Shown in pieces: positions 8,258 to 16,658 of a stretch of 64,000 nt of DNA. The stretch is taken from the NCBI RefSeq assembly GCF_003206695.1, contig NZ_PZJN01000009.1, forward strand, positions 1 through 64,000, written 5' to 3'. Each line of letters begins with the position of its first letter. Position 1 is the first letter of the stretch. The notes under the pieces were generated by a model. The model did no database searches. It was not told the origin of the DNA and worked only from the letters and a program-made list of their open reading frames with translations. The stretch comes from Salinicola halophyticus. GTDB taxonomy: Bacteria > Pseudomonadota > Gammaproteobacteria > Pseudomonadales > Halomonadaceae. A program made the position numbers and the translations under genes.

Positions 8258-8316
8258 AAAGTACGTCGATCAAAGTACGTCGATCAAAAGTATGTCAATC
8301 AAAGTTCAAGTCGTTC
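8258..8316. repeat. Tandem 14-bp repeat between thiG and trmB
   Basis: Two exact copies of AAAGTACGTCGATC (8258-8271, 8272-8285), then degenerate copies at 8286-8300 and 8301-8316. It ends 8 bp before the thiG stop codon. The period is twice seven. Confidence 0.8.
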
Positions 8317-8324
8317 AAGGAGAC

Positions 8325-9122
8325 TCAGCCGTTGATGCGCCCGGCGAACGGCGAAGACGGGCTGGCGCTCGCGCGGCGCGGCATGCGCTCGGCGAGAAAG
8401 GCCTCGCGTCCGGCTTCGATCGCCTTGCGCATGGCGTTGGCCATCATCACCGGATGCCGGGCGTGGGCGATGGCTGAGTTCATCAGCACGCCATCGCAGC
8501 CCATCTCCATCGCCAGCGCCGCATCCGACGCTGTACCGATACCGGCATCGACCAGCACCGGTACGTCGGCGTGCTCAAGAATGAGCGCCAACGTCGCCGG
8601 ATTGAGCAGGCCGTTGCCGGAGCCGATCAGCGAGCCCAGCGGCATCACCGCGCAGCAGCCACGCTTTTCCAGCTCCTTGGCCACGATCGGATCGTCGCTG
8701 GTGTAGACCATGACGTCGAAGCCGTCGTTGACCAGAGTCTCGGCCGCGGCCAGCGTCTCGACCACGTTGGGGTAGAGCGTCTTTTCATCGCCCAGCACCT
8801 CCAGCTTGACCAGGTTGTGACCGTCGAGCAGTTCGCGGGCGAGCTTGCAGGTGCGCACGGCATCCTTGGCGGTGTAGCAGCCGGCGGTGTTGGGCAACAG
8901 CGTATAGCGCGACGGCGGTACCGCATCGAGCAGATTGGGCTCGCCCGGGTTCTGACCCAGGTTGGTCCGCCGGACCGCGAACGTCACCACGTCGGCGCCG
9001 CTGGCCTCGATGGCGGCGGCGGTCTCGTCGAAATCGCGATACTTGCCGGTGCCGACCAGCAGGCGAGACGCAAAACGGCGCCCGGCCACGATCAACGGGG
9101 TGTCCTGAATCAGCTGCGACAT
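8325..9122 (-). CDS. thiG: Thiazole synthase ThiG
   Basis: Cytoplasmic TIM-barrel enzyme that builds the thiazole phosphate of thiamine from DXP, dehydroglycine and ThiS thiocarboxylate. It has 265 residues. The Schiff-base lysine is Lys106 in [12 protein letters not shown]; other family motifs are GTGKYRDF near 24, VTFAVRRTN near 46, [16 protein letters not shown] and [18 protein letters not shown]. Start chosen at [10 protein letters not shown] because GAGTC/AGGAG lies just upstream, whereas the longer frame overlaps thiS. The C terminus carries a short Pro/Ser/Arg-rich tail ([13 protein letters not shown]) not needed for the barrel. Second gene of thiS-thiG-trmB; its DXP substrate is made by Dxs encoded at 39.2 kb. 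Confidence 0.96.
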   Translation of the reverse strand: MSQLIQDTPLIVAGRRFASRLLVGTGKYRDFDETAAAIEASGADVVTFAVRRTNLGQNPGEPNLLDAVPPSRYTLLPNTAGCYTAKDAVRTCKLARELLDGHNLVKLEVLGDEKTLYPNVVETLAAAETLVNDGFDVMVYTSDDPIVAKELEKRGCCAVMPLGSLIGSGNGLLNPATLALILEHADVPVLVDAGIGTASDAALAMEMGCDGVLMNSAIAHARHPVMMANAMRKAIEAGREAFLAERMPRRASASPSSPFAGRING

Positions 9123-9153
9123 GGATGACTCCTGGTCATGAACCTGGCGGCGA

Positions 9154-9354
9154 TCAGCCACCGCCGATAGCGTGCACGATCTCCACGCGGTCGCCGTCGT
9201 TCAGGCGCGTCTGCGCATGCTGGCTGCGTGGCACGATCTCTTCGTTGACTTCGATGGCGACACGCCGCCCCGTCAGGCCGAGCGAGTCGACCAGCTGGAC
9301 CAGCGTGGGTTCGCCATCGAGCGGATGGGGCTCACCGTTGAGCTGAATCTGCAT
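9154..9354 (-). CDS. thiS: Sulfur carrier protein ThiS
   Basis: Ubiquitin-fold sulfur carrier of 66 residues ending in the required Gly-Gly ([10 protein letters not shown]), whose C terminus is adenylated and converted to a thiocarboxylate for thiazole synthesis. The pattern [29 protein letters not shown] is typical. It lies 31 bp upstream of thiG and is very probably cotranscribed with it. No ThiF or ThiI gene is visible in the window. Confidence 0.95.
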   Translation of the reverse strand: MQIQLNGEPHPLDGEPTLVQLVDSLGLTGRRVAIEVNEEIVPRSQHAQTRLNDGDRVEIVHAIGGG

Positions 9355-9379
9355 CGCGGCCTCCCTGGGGCGAATCGAG

Positions 9380-9520
9380 CGCCTTGCGCACCGGCGCGGG
9401 CGCGGGCGCGTAAATCAAGCGGCGCCTGCAAAGGCATGCTTTTCGCGCGGGTCCGGGCGCGGCTATCAATCGCCGCGATTGCGGGCGCGGCAAGCATCGC
9501 GCGGTTTCGGGCGCATATAA
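9380..9520. other. GC-rich structured region upstream of thiS
   Basis: The 294-bp gap between the AGCS gene and thiS contains seven or so occurrences of GGGCGC/GCGCGG, including direct repeats of CGGGCGCGG, and a perfect palindrome CAATCGC-C-GCGATTG at 9467-9481. On the thiS strand this would form a highly structured 5-prime leader. I checked for a TPP riboswitch (CTGAGA box and ACCTGATCCGGAT box) and did not find one. Nature unknown. Confidence 0.4.
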
Positions 9521-9648
9521 AGAAGACGCCGCATTGTAGCGCTTCAAGCCAGATCAGGCACCCGGCTCAGGTGTCGCGGCCGGCAATTCAAGACAGGATG
9601 CGGGGCGTCGACGATCAACCATCGCGCCCCGCCATGCTCATCTCGCGC

Positions 9649-11127
9649 TTATTCGGCGTTCTCTTTCGCCGGCCACACGTCGGCATCGGTCTGCTCGGGC
9701 CGCTTGAGCACCTTCTTGGGATCGAATGTCGGCTCGCGGATGCCATCCTTGCGCTGACGCTCGTAATCCTTGAGCACCCGCAGCGCGATCGGACACAGCA
9801 GCAGAATCGCGATGAGGTTGGTCGTTGCCATCAGCCCCATGGCGAGATCGGCGAAGTCCCAAACGAACTGTAGCTGCGCCACGGACCCGATCATCACCAT
9901 CGCCAGCACGGCAACGCGCAATACGGAGACCGCGATTTTGGAATGGCGTTTGAACAGATACTCGATATTGATCTGCGAGTAGGAGAAGTTGGCAATGATC
10001 GAGGTGAAGGCGAACAGGAAGATGGCGATGGCGATGAAGATCTCGCCGAAGCTGCCGAGGTGGTCGACCATCGCATCCTGCGTCAGCTGAATGCCGACGA
10101 TATCCTTGCCCGGCGAGGTGCTCATCAGACGCTCGTAGACGCCGGAGAGCAGAATCACCACCGCGGTGCAGCTACAGATCACCAGGGTGTCGATGAACAC
10201 GCCGAAGGACTGGACCAGACCCTGGGCCGCCGGGTGTTTGACGTCCGCCTGGGCGGCGGCGTTGGGCGCCGAACCCATACCCGCCTCGTTGGAGAACAGG
10301 CCACGCTTGATGCCATTCTCCATCGCGATCTTGATGGTATAACCCACCGCACCGCCGACGGCCGGGCCGTAACCGAAGGCGCTCTTGATGATCAGCTCCA
10401 GCATCGCGGGGACTTCGCTGAAGTTCACGATCAATACGTACAGCGCTACCAGGAAGTAACCGATGGCCATGATCGGCACGATCTTCTCGGCAGTACGCGC
10501 GACGGACTTGAGTCCGCCGTAAATCACCAGCGCAGTGATGATCACCAGCGCAACGCCGGTCATCCAGTTGGGAATCGAGAACGCCTGAGACAGGCCCTGA
10601 GCGATAGTGTTGGACTGGGCGCCGTTGAAAGCCAGGCCGTAGGCGATCAGCAGGAAGATCGCGAACAGCACGCTCATCCAGCGCTGCCCCAGCGCCCGCT
10701 CGATGTAGTAGGCCGGGCCGCCGCGGAACACGCCATCCTCGTTGCGCTTCTTGTAGGTCTGGGCCAGGGTCGATTCGATGAACGAGGTGGCGAAGCCCAC
10801 CAGCGCCGTCATCCACATCCAGAAGATCGCCCCGGGGCCGCCGACCCATAGCGCGATTGCCACGCCCGCCAGATTACCGGTACCGACACGTGCCGCCAGG
10901 GAGGTCGCAAAGGCCTGAAAACCGCTGACGCCATTGCCGGAGCCGCGGCTGTTGAAGGTGACGCGGGCCATGTGCCCGAACAGCCGGAACTGCATGAAGC
11001 GCGTGAGCACGGTGAAAAGAACGCCGGCACCCAGCAGCAGATACAGCAGGATGTAGGTCCAGACGAAATCACTGACCGGAGTCATCACGGCATAAACCGC
11101 GTCGTGAAGCGTGTTGATGAATTCCAT
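9649..11127 (-). CDS. Alanine or glycine:cation symporter, AGCS family
   Basis: Na+-coupled amino-acid symporter of 492 residues with about ten to eleven membrane helices. Family signatures visible: LVYLLLGAGVLFTVLTRFMQFR-like start (YILLYLLLGAGVLFTVL), FQAFATSLAARVGTGNLAGVA near residue 80 (Na+ and substrate site) and FSNEAGMGSAPNAAAQADVKHP near 270. Start chosen at MEFINTLHDAVYAV; the 31-residue upstream extension is basic and atypical. Monocistronic on the minus strand; a Na+-driven uptake system fits a halophilic host. Confidence 0.93.
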   Translation of the reverse strand: MEFINTLHDAVYAVMTPVSDFVWTYILLYLLLGAGVLFTVLTRFMQFRLFGHMARVTFNSRGSGNGVSGFQAFATSLAARVGTGNLAGVAIALWVGGPGAIFWMWMTALVGFATSFIESTLAQTYKKRNEDGVFRGGPAYYIERALGQRWMSVLFAIFLLIAYGLAFNGAQSNTIAQGLSQAFSIPNWMTGVALVIITALVIYGGLKSVARTAEKIVPIMAIGYFLVALYVLIVNFSEVPAMLELIIKSAFGYGPAVGGAVGYTIKIAMENGIKRGLFSNEAGMGSAPNAAAQADVKHPAAQGLVQSFGVFIDTLVICSCTAVVILLSGVYERLMSTSPGKDIVGIQLTQDAMVDHLGSFGEIFIAIAIFLFAFTSIIANFSYSQINIEYLFKRHSKIAVSVLRVAVLAMVMIGSVAQLQFVWDFADLAMGLMATTNLIAILLLCPIALRVLKDYERQRKDGIREPTFDPKKVLKRPEQTDADVWPAKENAE

Positions 11128-11270
11128 TTCGGAGATCCTTATGGAGAACGATGACGTCGCAAGCGCTGGCAGACGCGGCTGCCGAGGCGGTTTTTTACGC
11201 GCTAGACTAGCAGGCGTCAATTCCGCGACTGACGCTCACTTGAGCATAGTCGCCCTCGAGGAGTCGCAAC

Positions 11271-11657
11271 ATGCACCAAAAGTGGGGCTGGATCGCTGCC
11301 GCCCTGAGCGGATTCATTATCGTGGCCGCCGGCGCCTTCGGCGCGCACGCGCTGGCCGATACGCTCTCGCCGCGTAATCTCGAGGTATTTCATACCGCCG
11401 TACGCTATCAGGCCTGGCACACGCTGGCGGTGATGGCGGTTCTCGCCTGGCAAAGCCAGCGCGCGCTACGCGGGCAGACGCTGGCCATCGGGCTCTGGTT
11501 CGCGGGCATGGTGCTGTTCAGCGGTTCGCTCTACCTGCTGGTGCTCGGCGGAATGCGAGTGCTGGGGATCGTGACGCCCTTTGGCGGCCTGCTGCTGATG
11601 GCGGGTTGGCTGGTACTGGCATGGAGCGCCTGGCGTCAGCGCCCGGCCGCGGCGTAG
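11271..11657 (+). CDS. DUF423 family membrane protein
   Basis: Small inner-membrane protein of 128 residues with four hydrophobic helices. The opening WGWIAAALSGFIIVAAGAFGAHAL, the central VRYQAWHTLAVMAVLAW and the GMVLFSGSLYLLVL segment are the hallmarks of the DUF423/YgdD family. Function unknown. The TAG stop codon is the first triplet of a 17-bp tandem repeat. Confidence 0.9.
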   Translation: MHQKWGWIAAALSGFIIVAAGAFGAHALADTLSPRNLEVFHTAVRYQAWHTLAVMAVLAWQSQRALRGQTLAIGLWFAGMVLFSGSLYLLVLGGMRVLGIVTPFGGLLLMAGWLVLAWSAWRQRPAAA

Positions 11658-11705
11658 ATCAGAAGCTCGCTTAGATCACGGCCTCGCTTCAATCACGGCC
11701 TCGCT
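11655..11705. repeat. 17-bp tandem repeat starting at a stop codon
   Basis: Three units at 11655-11671, 11672-11688 and 11689-11705, each of the form TAGATCACGGCCTCGCT with a few changes. The first triplet of unit 1 is the TAG stop of the DUF423 gene. Confidence 0.75.
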
Positions 11706-11730
11706 GGCGAAATCCAACGGCGTGACGGCT

Positions 11731-12147
11731 TCAGTCATCGCGATCCGGCAGCACGTAGGTCGCCGTCACCAGCGCCACGGGCTCGTTGTCGCCGGTGGAG
11801 AAGAGCTGGACCTCGCCGACGGCGAGACGCTGGCCGAGCTTGAGAATGCGGGCGTTGGCGATCAGGTCCCGGTCGCCGCGAGCCCGACGCAGGAAGTGGC
11901 AGTTGAGACTGCTGGTCACCGCCATCGCTTCCGGCCCGATCTGGGCCAGCACCGCGACGAACAGACAGACGTCGGCCAGATTCACCATCGACGGCCCGGA
12001 GACGCAGGCGCCGGGGCGCAGGTGCTCGTCCTCGATCGCCAGACTCATGGTCGCCCGCATGTGATCGACGGCCTCGATGGTGCCTTGGCGCTGGGGGAAG
12101 ACATCGTCGAGGAAATCCTCGATTTCGGCGGCGGTCATCACGGTCAT
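11731..12147 (-). CDS. PaaI-type hotdog-fold thioesterase
   Basis: Cytoplasmic protein of 138 residues with a single hotdog domain. Recognisable features are the central helix region RPGACVSGPSMVNLADVCLFVAVLAQIGPEAMAVTSSLNCHFLRRA and the C-terminal strand VALVTATYVLPD, as in PaaI/YbgC-like acyl-CoA thioesterases. The usual GG(v)HA substrate loop is replaced by ACVSGPSMVNLAD, so the substrate is uncertain. Start placed at MTVMTAAEIEDF because GGGAGAG lies 5 nt upstream; a second ATG is nine bases further in. Transcribed alone. Confidence 0.8.
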   Translation of the reverse strand: MTVMTAAEIEDFLDDVFPQRQGTIEAVDHMRATMSLAIEDEHLRPGACVSGPSMVNLADVCLFVAVLAQIGPEAMAVTSSLNCHFLRRARGDRDLIANARILKLGQRLAVGEVQLFSTGDNEPVALVTATYVLPDRDD

Positions 12148-12249
12148 CGGACTCTCCCAGGGCGGCTCGGCGTGCGGCGCATGATTCGACGGGGGTACGG
12201 CGTAGCCGTCAAGATAGCGCAAGCGATCACCGAGTCACAGAGGCAAAAC

Positions 12250-12458
12250 GGAAGACGGAAGCCGCGAGCCGCGAAAACCAGAATGTGGTGGTTGCCACGT
12301 AAAACGCCAGCGACAATGTCGCTGGCGTTTTTCGTAGCTCGTAGCTCGTAGCTCGTAGCTCGTAGCTCGTAGCTCGTAGCTCGTAGCCAGTAGCCAGTAG
12401 CCAGTAGCCAGTAGCCAGTAGCCAGTAGCCAGTAGCCAGTAACCAGTAGCTCGTAGCC
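12250..12458. repeat. Composite heptamer/hairpin element, copy 2
   Basis: Three parts in order. A short GAGCCGC-like stretch (about 12250-12274, heptads GAAGACG, GAAGCCG, CGAGCCG). A hairpin at 12301-12332. Then 18 consecutive heptamers from 12333 to 12458: seven CGTAGCT, one CGTAGCC, seven AGTAGCC, then AGTAACC, AGTAGCT and CGTAGCC. The last base is the first base of the glcB stop-codon complement. The switch from TAGCTCG-type to TAGCCAG-type units inside the array shows local homogenisation. Read on the glcB strand, the TAGCTCG part is free of stop codons in all frames. Confidence 0.88.
12301..12332. terminator. Bidirectional hairpin terminator within composite element
   Basis: A 14-bp perfect stem (12301-12314 with 12318-12331) with loop AAT, core GCCAGCGAC/GTCGCTGGC. 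It has T-runs on both strands (five T on +, four on -). It likely ends the glcB transcript, about 126 bp past its stop codon. Confidence 0.75.
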
Positions 12459-14650
12459 TAGTGCTTCGTCTTGTCCACGGCGCGCCAGTGATGTAGCAAC
12501 GGTTCGGTGTAGCCGGAAGGTTGCTCGCGACCCTTGAAGATCAGATCCGAGGCGGCCTGAAACGCGGTGGAGTCTTCCAGGTGCGAGGTCATCGGCGTAT
12601 AGCCCGAATCGCCGGCGTTCTGCTCGTCGACCACCTTGGCCATGCGCGTCAGCGTTTCGCGTACCTGGGCTTCATCGACGATACCGTGATGCAGCCAGTT
12701 GGCGATGTGCTGGCTGGAGATTCGCAGCGTGGCACGGTCTTCCATCAGCCCGACATTGTGGATATCCGGCACCTTGGAGCAACCGACCCCGTGCTCGACC
12801 CAGCGCACCACGTAGCCGAGGATGCCCTGGCAGTTATTGTCGAGCTCCTGCTGAATCTCGTCGGCGCCCCAATCGGCCTTGGGATCGACCGGCACGGTCA
12901 GCAGATCGTCGAGCAGATCGCTTTCGCCCTGATCTTCCAGGTCGCGCTGGATCGCGGCCACGTCAATCTGGTGATAGTGCAGCGCGTGCAATACCGCCGC
13001 GGTCGGTGACGGCACCCAGGCCGTATTGGCCCCGGCCTTGGGATGGCCCACCTTCTGGTCGAGCATCGCCGCCATCAGGTCCGGCATCGCCCACATGCCT
13101 TTGCCGATCTGGGCGCGCCCGCGCAGCCCGCAGGCCAGCCCGATCTGCACGTTGCTGCGCTCGTAGGCGCCGATCCACTGGCTGCCCTTCATGTCGCCCT
13201 TGCGCAACATCGGCCCCGCGTTCATGGCGGTGTGCATCTCGTCGCCGGTGCGGTCGAGAAAGCCGGTATTGATGAAGGCGACGCGCGAGGACGCCGCTTC
13301 GATGCAGGCCTTGAGGTTGACGGAGGTTCGGCGCTCCTCGTCCATGATCCCCATCTTGAGGGTATCCGCCGGCAGCCCCAGCAGCTGTTCGACGCGCCCG
13401 AACAGCTCGTCGGCGAACGCCACTTCCTGCGGGCCATGCATCTTGGGTTTGACGATGTAGAGCGACCCGGCGCGCGAATTGCCCAGAGAGGTTTCAGCAT
13501 CGCGCTTCAGATCGTGGATGCCGATCAGCGAGGTCATCACCGCATCCAGCACGCCCTCGGGGATTTCGTTGCCGTCGCCGTCGAGAATGGCCGGCGTCGT
13601 CATCAGATGACCGACGTTACGCACGAACATCAGCGAGCGGCCCGGCAACGTCAGCGAGCTGCCGTCCGGCAGGGTGTAGTCGCGATCCGGATTGAGCCGC
13701 CGGGTCACGGTTTTGCCGCCTTTGTCGAAGCGCTCCTCGAGATCGCCTTTCATCAGCCCGAGCCAGTTGCGATAGACCAGCGTCTTGTCGTCGGCGTCGA
13801 CCGCGGCGATGGAGTCCTCGCAGTCCATGATCGTGGTGATTGCCGCTTCGACCAGCAGATCCTTGACGTGGGCCGGATCGGTCTTGCCGATCGGGTGTCC
13901 GGCATCGATCTGGATCTCGAGATGCAGACCGTGGTTGGAGAGCAGAATGGCGTCCGGCGAGGCGGCATCGCCCTGAAAGCCGACGAACTGGCCGGGATTC
14001 TTCAGCCCGGTATCGCGCCCGCCTTCCAGCTTCACCGTCAGATGGCCGTCGCGAATCGCATAGCCGATCGCATCGCGATGCGTGCCGGTCGCCAGCGGCG
14101 CGGCCATGTCGAGCACGTTGCGAGCGTAGGCGATCACCTTGGCACCGCGTTCGGGGTTGTAGCCGCTGCCCTTTTCGGCGCCGTCCTCTTCCTTGATCAC
14201 GTCGGTGCCGTAGAGGGCGTCATAAAGACTGCCCCAGCGGGCGTTGGCAGCATTCAGCGCATAGCGGGCGTTGTTGACCGGTACCACCAGCTGAGGGCCG
14301 GCCTGACGCGCGATCTCGGCATCCACGTTGGTGGTAGTGGCCTCGACGGTGGCCGGCGCATCGACCAGATAGCCGATCTTCTTGAGGAAGGTGCGATAGG
14401 CCGTCATGTCCTCGATCTTGCCCGGATTGGCCTGGTGCCACTCATCGAGCTTGGCCTGGAGACGATCACGCTCGGCCAGCAGCTCCCGATTGCGGGGCGC
14501 GAGATCGTGAACCAGCGCATCGAAGCCGGTCCAGAACGCCTCGGCCTCGATACCGGTGCCCGGCAAGGCTTCATCGACGATGAAGCGCTCGAGCACGGTG
14601 GCTACCTGCAGACGATGATGCGTGCTACGTTTTGTCTTGTCGGTTGTCAT
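12458..14650 (-). CDS. glcB: Malate synthase G
   Basis: Condenses glyoxylate and acetyl-CoA to malate; 730 residues, the G isoform length (about 720), not the shorter AceB. Visible motifs: [22 protein letters not shown] and [55 protein letters not shown] in the TIM-barrel, both diagnostic, and the C-terminal plug region with [22 protein letters not shown]. Transcribed alone. An IclR-type palindrome lies 126 bp upstream of the ATG, suggesting repression when acetate or glycolate is absent. The stop codon abuts an 18-unit heptamer array. The gene for isocitrate lyase is not in this window. Confidence 0.97.
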   Translation of the reverse strand: MTTDKTKRSTHHRLQVATVLERFIVDEALPGTGIEAEAFWTGFDALVHDLAPRNRELLAERDRLQAKLDEWHQANPGKIEDMTAYRTFLKKIGYLVDAPATVEATTTNVDAEIARQAGPQLVVPVNNARYALNAANARWGSLYDALYGTDVIKEEDGAEKGSGYNPERGAKVIAYARNVLDMAAPLATGTHRDAIGYAIRDGHLTVKLEGGRDTGLKNPGQFVGFQGDAASPDAILLSNHGLHLEIQIDAGHPIGKTDPAHVKDLLVEAAITTIMDCEDSIAAVDADDKTLVYRNWLGLMKGDLEERFDKGGKTVTRRLNPDRDYTLPDGSSLTLPGRSLMFVRNVGHLMTTPAILDGDGNEIPEGVLDAVMTSLIGIHDLKRDAETSLGNSRAGSLYIVKPKMHGPQEVAFADELFGRVEQLLGLPADTLKMGIMDEERRTSVNLKACIEAASSRVAFINTGFLDRTGDEMHTAMNAGPMLRKGDMKGSQWIGAYERSNVQIGLACGLRGRAQIGKGMWAMPDLMAAMLDQKVGHPKAGANTAWVPSPTAAVLHALHYHQIDVAAIQRDLEDQGESDLLDDLLTVPVDPKADWGADEIQQELDNNCQGILGYVVRWVEHGVGCSKVPDIHNVGLMEDRATLRISSQHIANWLHHGIVDEAQVRETLTRMAKVVDEQNAGDSGYTPMTSHLEDSTAFQAASDLIFKGREQPSGYTEPLLHHWRAVDKTKH

Positions 14651-14775
14651 GTCAGTCTCCAGATCGATGAGCGATCAGGTCACGGCAGTGGCACCGGCAC
14701 CTCGTTCCGGCCGTCATTTCAACGTGCCAGCCTTTCGCCGTGCCATCCTGTTCTCGCCGCCGTGTCCGAAATTCA

Positions 14776-14798
14776 TTTATGGAAAATATTTCCATAAA
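14776..14798. promoter_or_regulatory. IclR-type palindrome upstream of glcB
   Basis: Perfect inverted repeat TTTATGGAAA-ATA-TTTCCATAAA. The inner TGGAAA-N3-TTTCCA closely matches the E. coli IclR site of aceBAK (TGGAAAT-N-ATTTCCA, from memory). Location in the glcB promoter region supports glyoxylate-pathway control. Confidence 0.6.
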
Positions 14799-14846
14799 AC
14801 TGTTCCCCGATAATAATCAGCCTGACGCGAATTGTCTTCCTCGACC

Positions 14847-14902
14847 TTCGTCACCCCCGCCGGCTTCATCATTCCCCGCCAGCTTCGTCATCTCCCGCCA
14901 GT
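14847..14902. repeat. 18-19 bp tandem repeat
   Basis: Three imperfect units at 14847-14864, 14865-14883 and 14884-14901 of the form TTCGTCAYYCCCGCCRGC. The 341-bp gap between glcB and the hydrolase holds this repeat and the IclR-type palindrome, and nothing else I can support. Confidence 0.6.
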
Positions 14903-14991
14903 TCCCGTAACGACCTCCGAGCCTCATCTGCGTCATGTCATGGTCTCGGCCGCGCACGACGAGTAGCATGGTCGAATCAGGAGACACATGC

Positions 14992-15987
14992 ATGCTCGAC
15001 TTTTCACGACTCAAGGCTATCGGCCCCTTCCGGCACATCGAAACCCCCACCGATTCGCCACTCGCTGGCTATCTCGATCATTACCGGCTGATGCCACTGC
15101 TGAGTGCCAACGACAATCTGCAACTTCACGCCGGCTTTCTGCAGGCCGAGGGCGAGCAGGGCCGGACCTTCGACCTGTGGACTCAGGTGTGGGCTCCGCC
15201 CGCTCCCCGCGGGACGATCTTCGTGGTGCATGGCTATTTCGACCACCTGGGGCTCTACGGCCACCTGCTGGAGCGTCTGCTGGCGCTCGGCTGGCAGGTC
15301 GTGATGTGGGACCTGCCCGGCCACGGGCTTTCCAGCGGCGCTCGCGCCACCATCGATGACTTTACCGACTACGTGAAGTGCTTCAACAGCGTCGAGCGCC
15401 AGATCGCCGAGCGACACCTGGCGCCGGGGCCATGGCTGGCGATCGGCCAGAGCACAGGGGCTTCGATCGTCGCTACCGACGCCCTGGCGCGCGGCGAGCA
15501 GGCGCCGTGGCAAGGGCTGGTGTTGCTGGCGCCGCTGGTTCGGCCCTGGGGCTGGAACCAGTCGCGCTGGCTACACCGTATCGCCAGTCCGTTCGTGGAT
15601 ACCATTCCCCGAAAGTATCGCGCCAACACCACCAATCTCGACTTTGCCGACTTTTTACGCCTTCACGATCCGCTTCAGGACGATCACCTGGCGCTGACCT
15701 GGGTCACCGCGATGCGCCGCTGGATGCCGACGCTGCTGAAGCGCCCGCCCAGCGAGCTGCCGGTGCTGATTCTGCAGGGAGAGCAGGATCTTACCGTGGA
15801 TTGGAGCTGGAACCTCAAGGCGCTACGACGCAAGTTTCCGCGCGCTCAAGTGGTGCGTCATCCCCAAGCCCGTCACCACCTGGTCAACGAAGCGGAGCCG
15901 ATTCGCCGCGTCCTGTTCGAGGCGCTCGACGACTTCCTGACCCGCTTCGCCGCCGCGCATCCACCCGATTCCGTGACAGCGCCATGA
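14992..15987 (+). CDS. Alpha/beta hydrolase, PldB-like lysophospholipase
   Basis: Probable serine lipase/lysophospholipase of 331 residues. The nucleophile elbow is GQSTG with Ser154, the oxyanion segment VVHGYFDH is at 79-84, the acid is in QGEQDLTVDW and the His in ARHHLVNEAEP. The DLPGHGLSSG motif near 108 is typical of the monoglyceride-lipase/PldB branch. No signal peptide. Start at 14992 because AGGAGA lies 9 nt upstream; an in-frame ATG at 14968 is possible. Its last codon overlaps the next gene (ATGA), so the two are translationally coupled. Confidence 0.88.
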   Translation: MLDFSRLKAIGPFRHIETPTDSPLAGYLDHYRLMPLLSANDNLQLHAGFLQAEGEQGRTFDLWTQVWAPPAPRGTIFVVHGYFDHLGLYGHLLERLLALGWQVVMWDLPGHGLSSGARATIDDFTDYVKCFNSVERQIAERHLAPGPWLAIGQSTGASIVATDALARGEQAPWQGLVLLAPLVRPWGWNQSRWLHRIASPFVDTIPRKYRANTTNLDFADFLRLHDPLQDDHLALTWVTAMRRWMPTLLKRPPSELPVLILQGEQDLTVDWSWNLKALRRKFPRAQVVRHPQARHHLVNEAEPIRRVLFEALDDFLTRFAAAHPPDSVTAP

Positions 15988-16529
15988 GGTCATGGTTCCC
16001 CCATTCGGGGCTTGTCCGCCCGATGCTCACCCGACTGGCGCTTGCCGGTCTGGTGCTCACCCTGTTGAGCGGCTGCGCCGGCTTCGGCGAGCCCGCCCCG
16101 GGTAATCGGGAGACGCGAGCGCTGCGAGGCCTGGCGGACGGTGCGGCCAGAGGATTGCTCGAGGCCCCGCCCTGGGATGCCGAGAACGCCTCGGCCGTGA
16201 CGATTCTGCTGCGTCCAGCGGAGGTCGACGCCACTCTGCCGATCTCCCCCGAGGCGCTCAACGAAGCGTTGGCGCGGGGATTGCTGAGTCAGGAGAAGGC
16301 CCCTCACATACTCGATTGGGCTCCCGCGTCGATGTCGCGGAGCACTAGCGAACAGTGGCTGCTCCAGGCTCGACTGAGCGCCGAAGCACCGCCGCTGCGG
16401 CTGAGCGACCGCATTCTGCAGCCCTATCATCTGCAGTTAGATCTGTCCCGATCGGGGGACGAACAATCCCACTGGCGGTGGCAGGCCCGCGGCGCGGTGG
16501 ATCTCGACGCCCTGCCAGCCGGGTCCTGA
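15984..16529 (+). CDS. Putative lipoprotein
   Basis: A protein of 181 residues whose start overlaps the stop of the hydrolase gene by four bases. A hydrophobic stretch (LTRLALAGLVLTLL) is followed by a lipobox LSGC at about residues 28-31, so it is probably acylated and anchored to a membrane. An internal ATG at 16023 would give a more ordinary 17-residue signal peptide. The mature part contains RGLADGAARGLLEAPPW and VTILLRPAEVDATLPISPEALNEALARGLL, resembling proteobacterial lipoproteins with a shared FlgO/CsgG-like start, but I cannot assign a function. Confidence 0.7.
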   Translation: MRSWFPHSGLVRPMLTRLALAGLVLTLLSGCAGFGEPAPGNRETRALRGLADGAARGLLEAPPWDAENASAVTILLRPAEVDATLPISPEALNEALARGLLSQEKAPHILDWAPASMSRSTSEQWLLQARLSAEAPPLRLSDRILQPYHLQLDLSRSGDEQSHWRWQARGAVDLDALPAGS

Positions 16530-16658
16530 TCGGCACCGTAAAGACGCCGACGATCGTTCGCTGGCATCGACCTTTATCCTCGACCTTTCTCGATGACTAT
16601 CGTCAATTGCTATCTTCCGTCGCAACCGCTATCGCCAATCGCCATGACTGAGATGCCC

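Noticed and set aside
12333-12458. CRISPR array
   Set aside because: Units are 7 bp and contiguous without spacers, and no cas gene is present.
13043-14797. 584-codon open frame opposite glcB
   Set aside because: Antisense of a complete malate synthase G, with no recognisable domain.
15378-15983. Long N-terminal extension of the lipoprotein frame inside the hydrolase gene
   Set aside because: It is an out-of-frame reading of the hydrolase. The ATGA overlap at 15984 and the lipobox give a better start.
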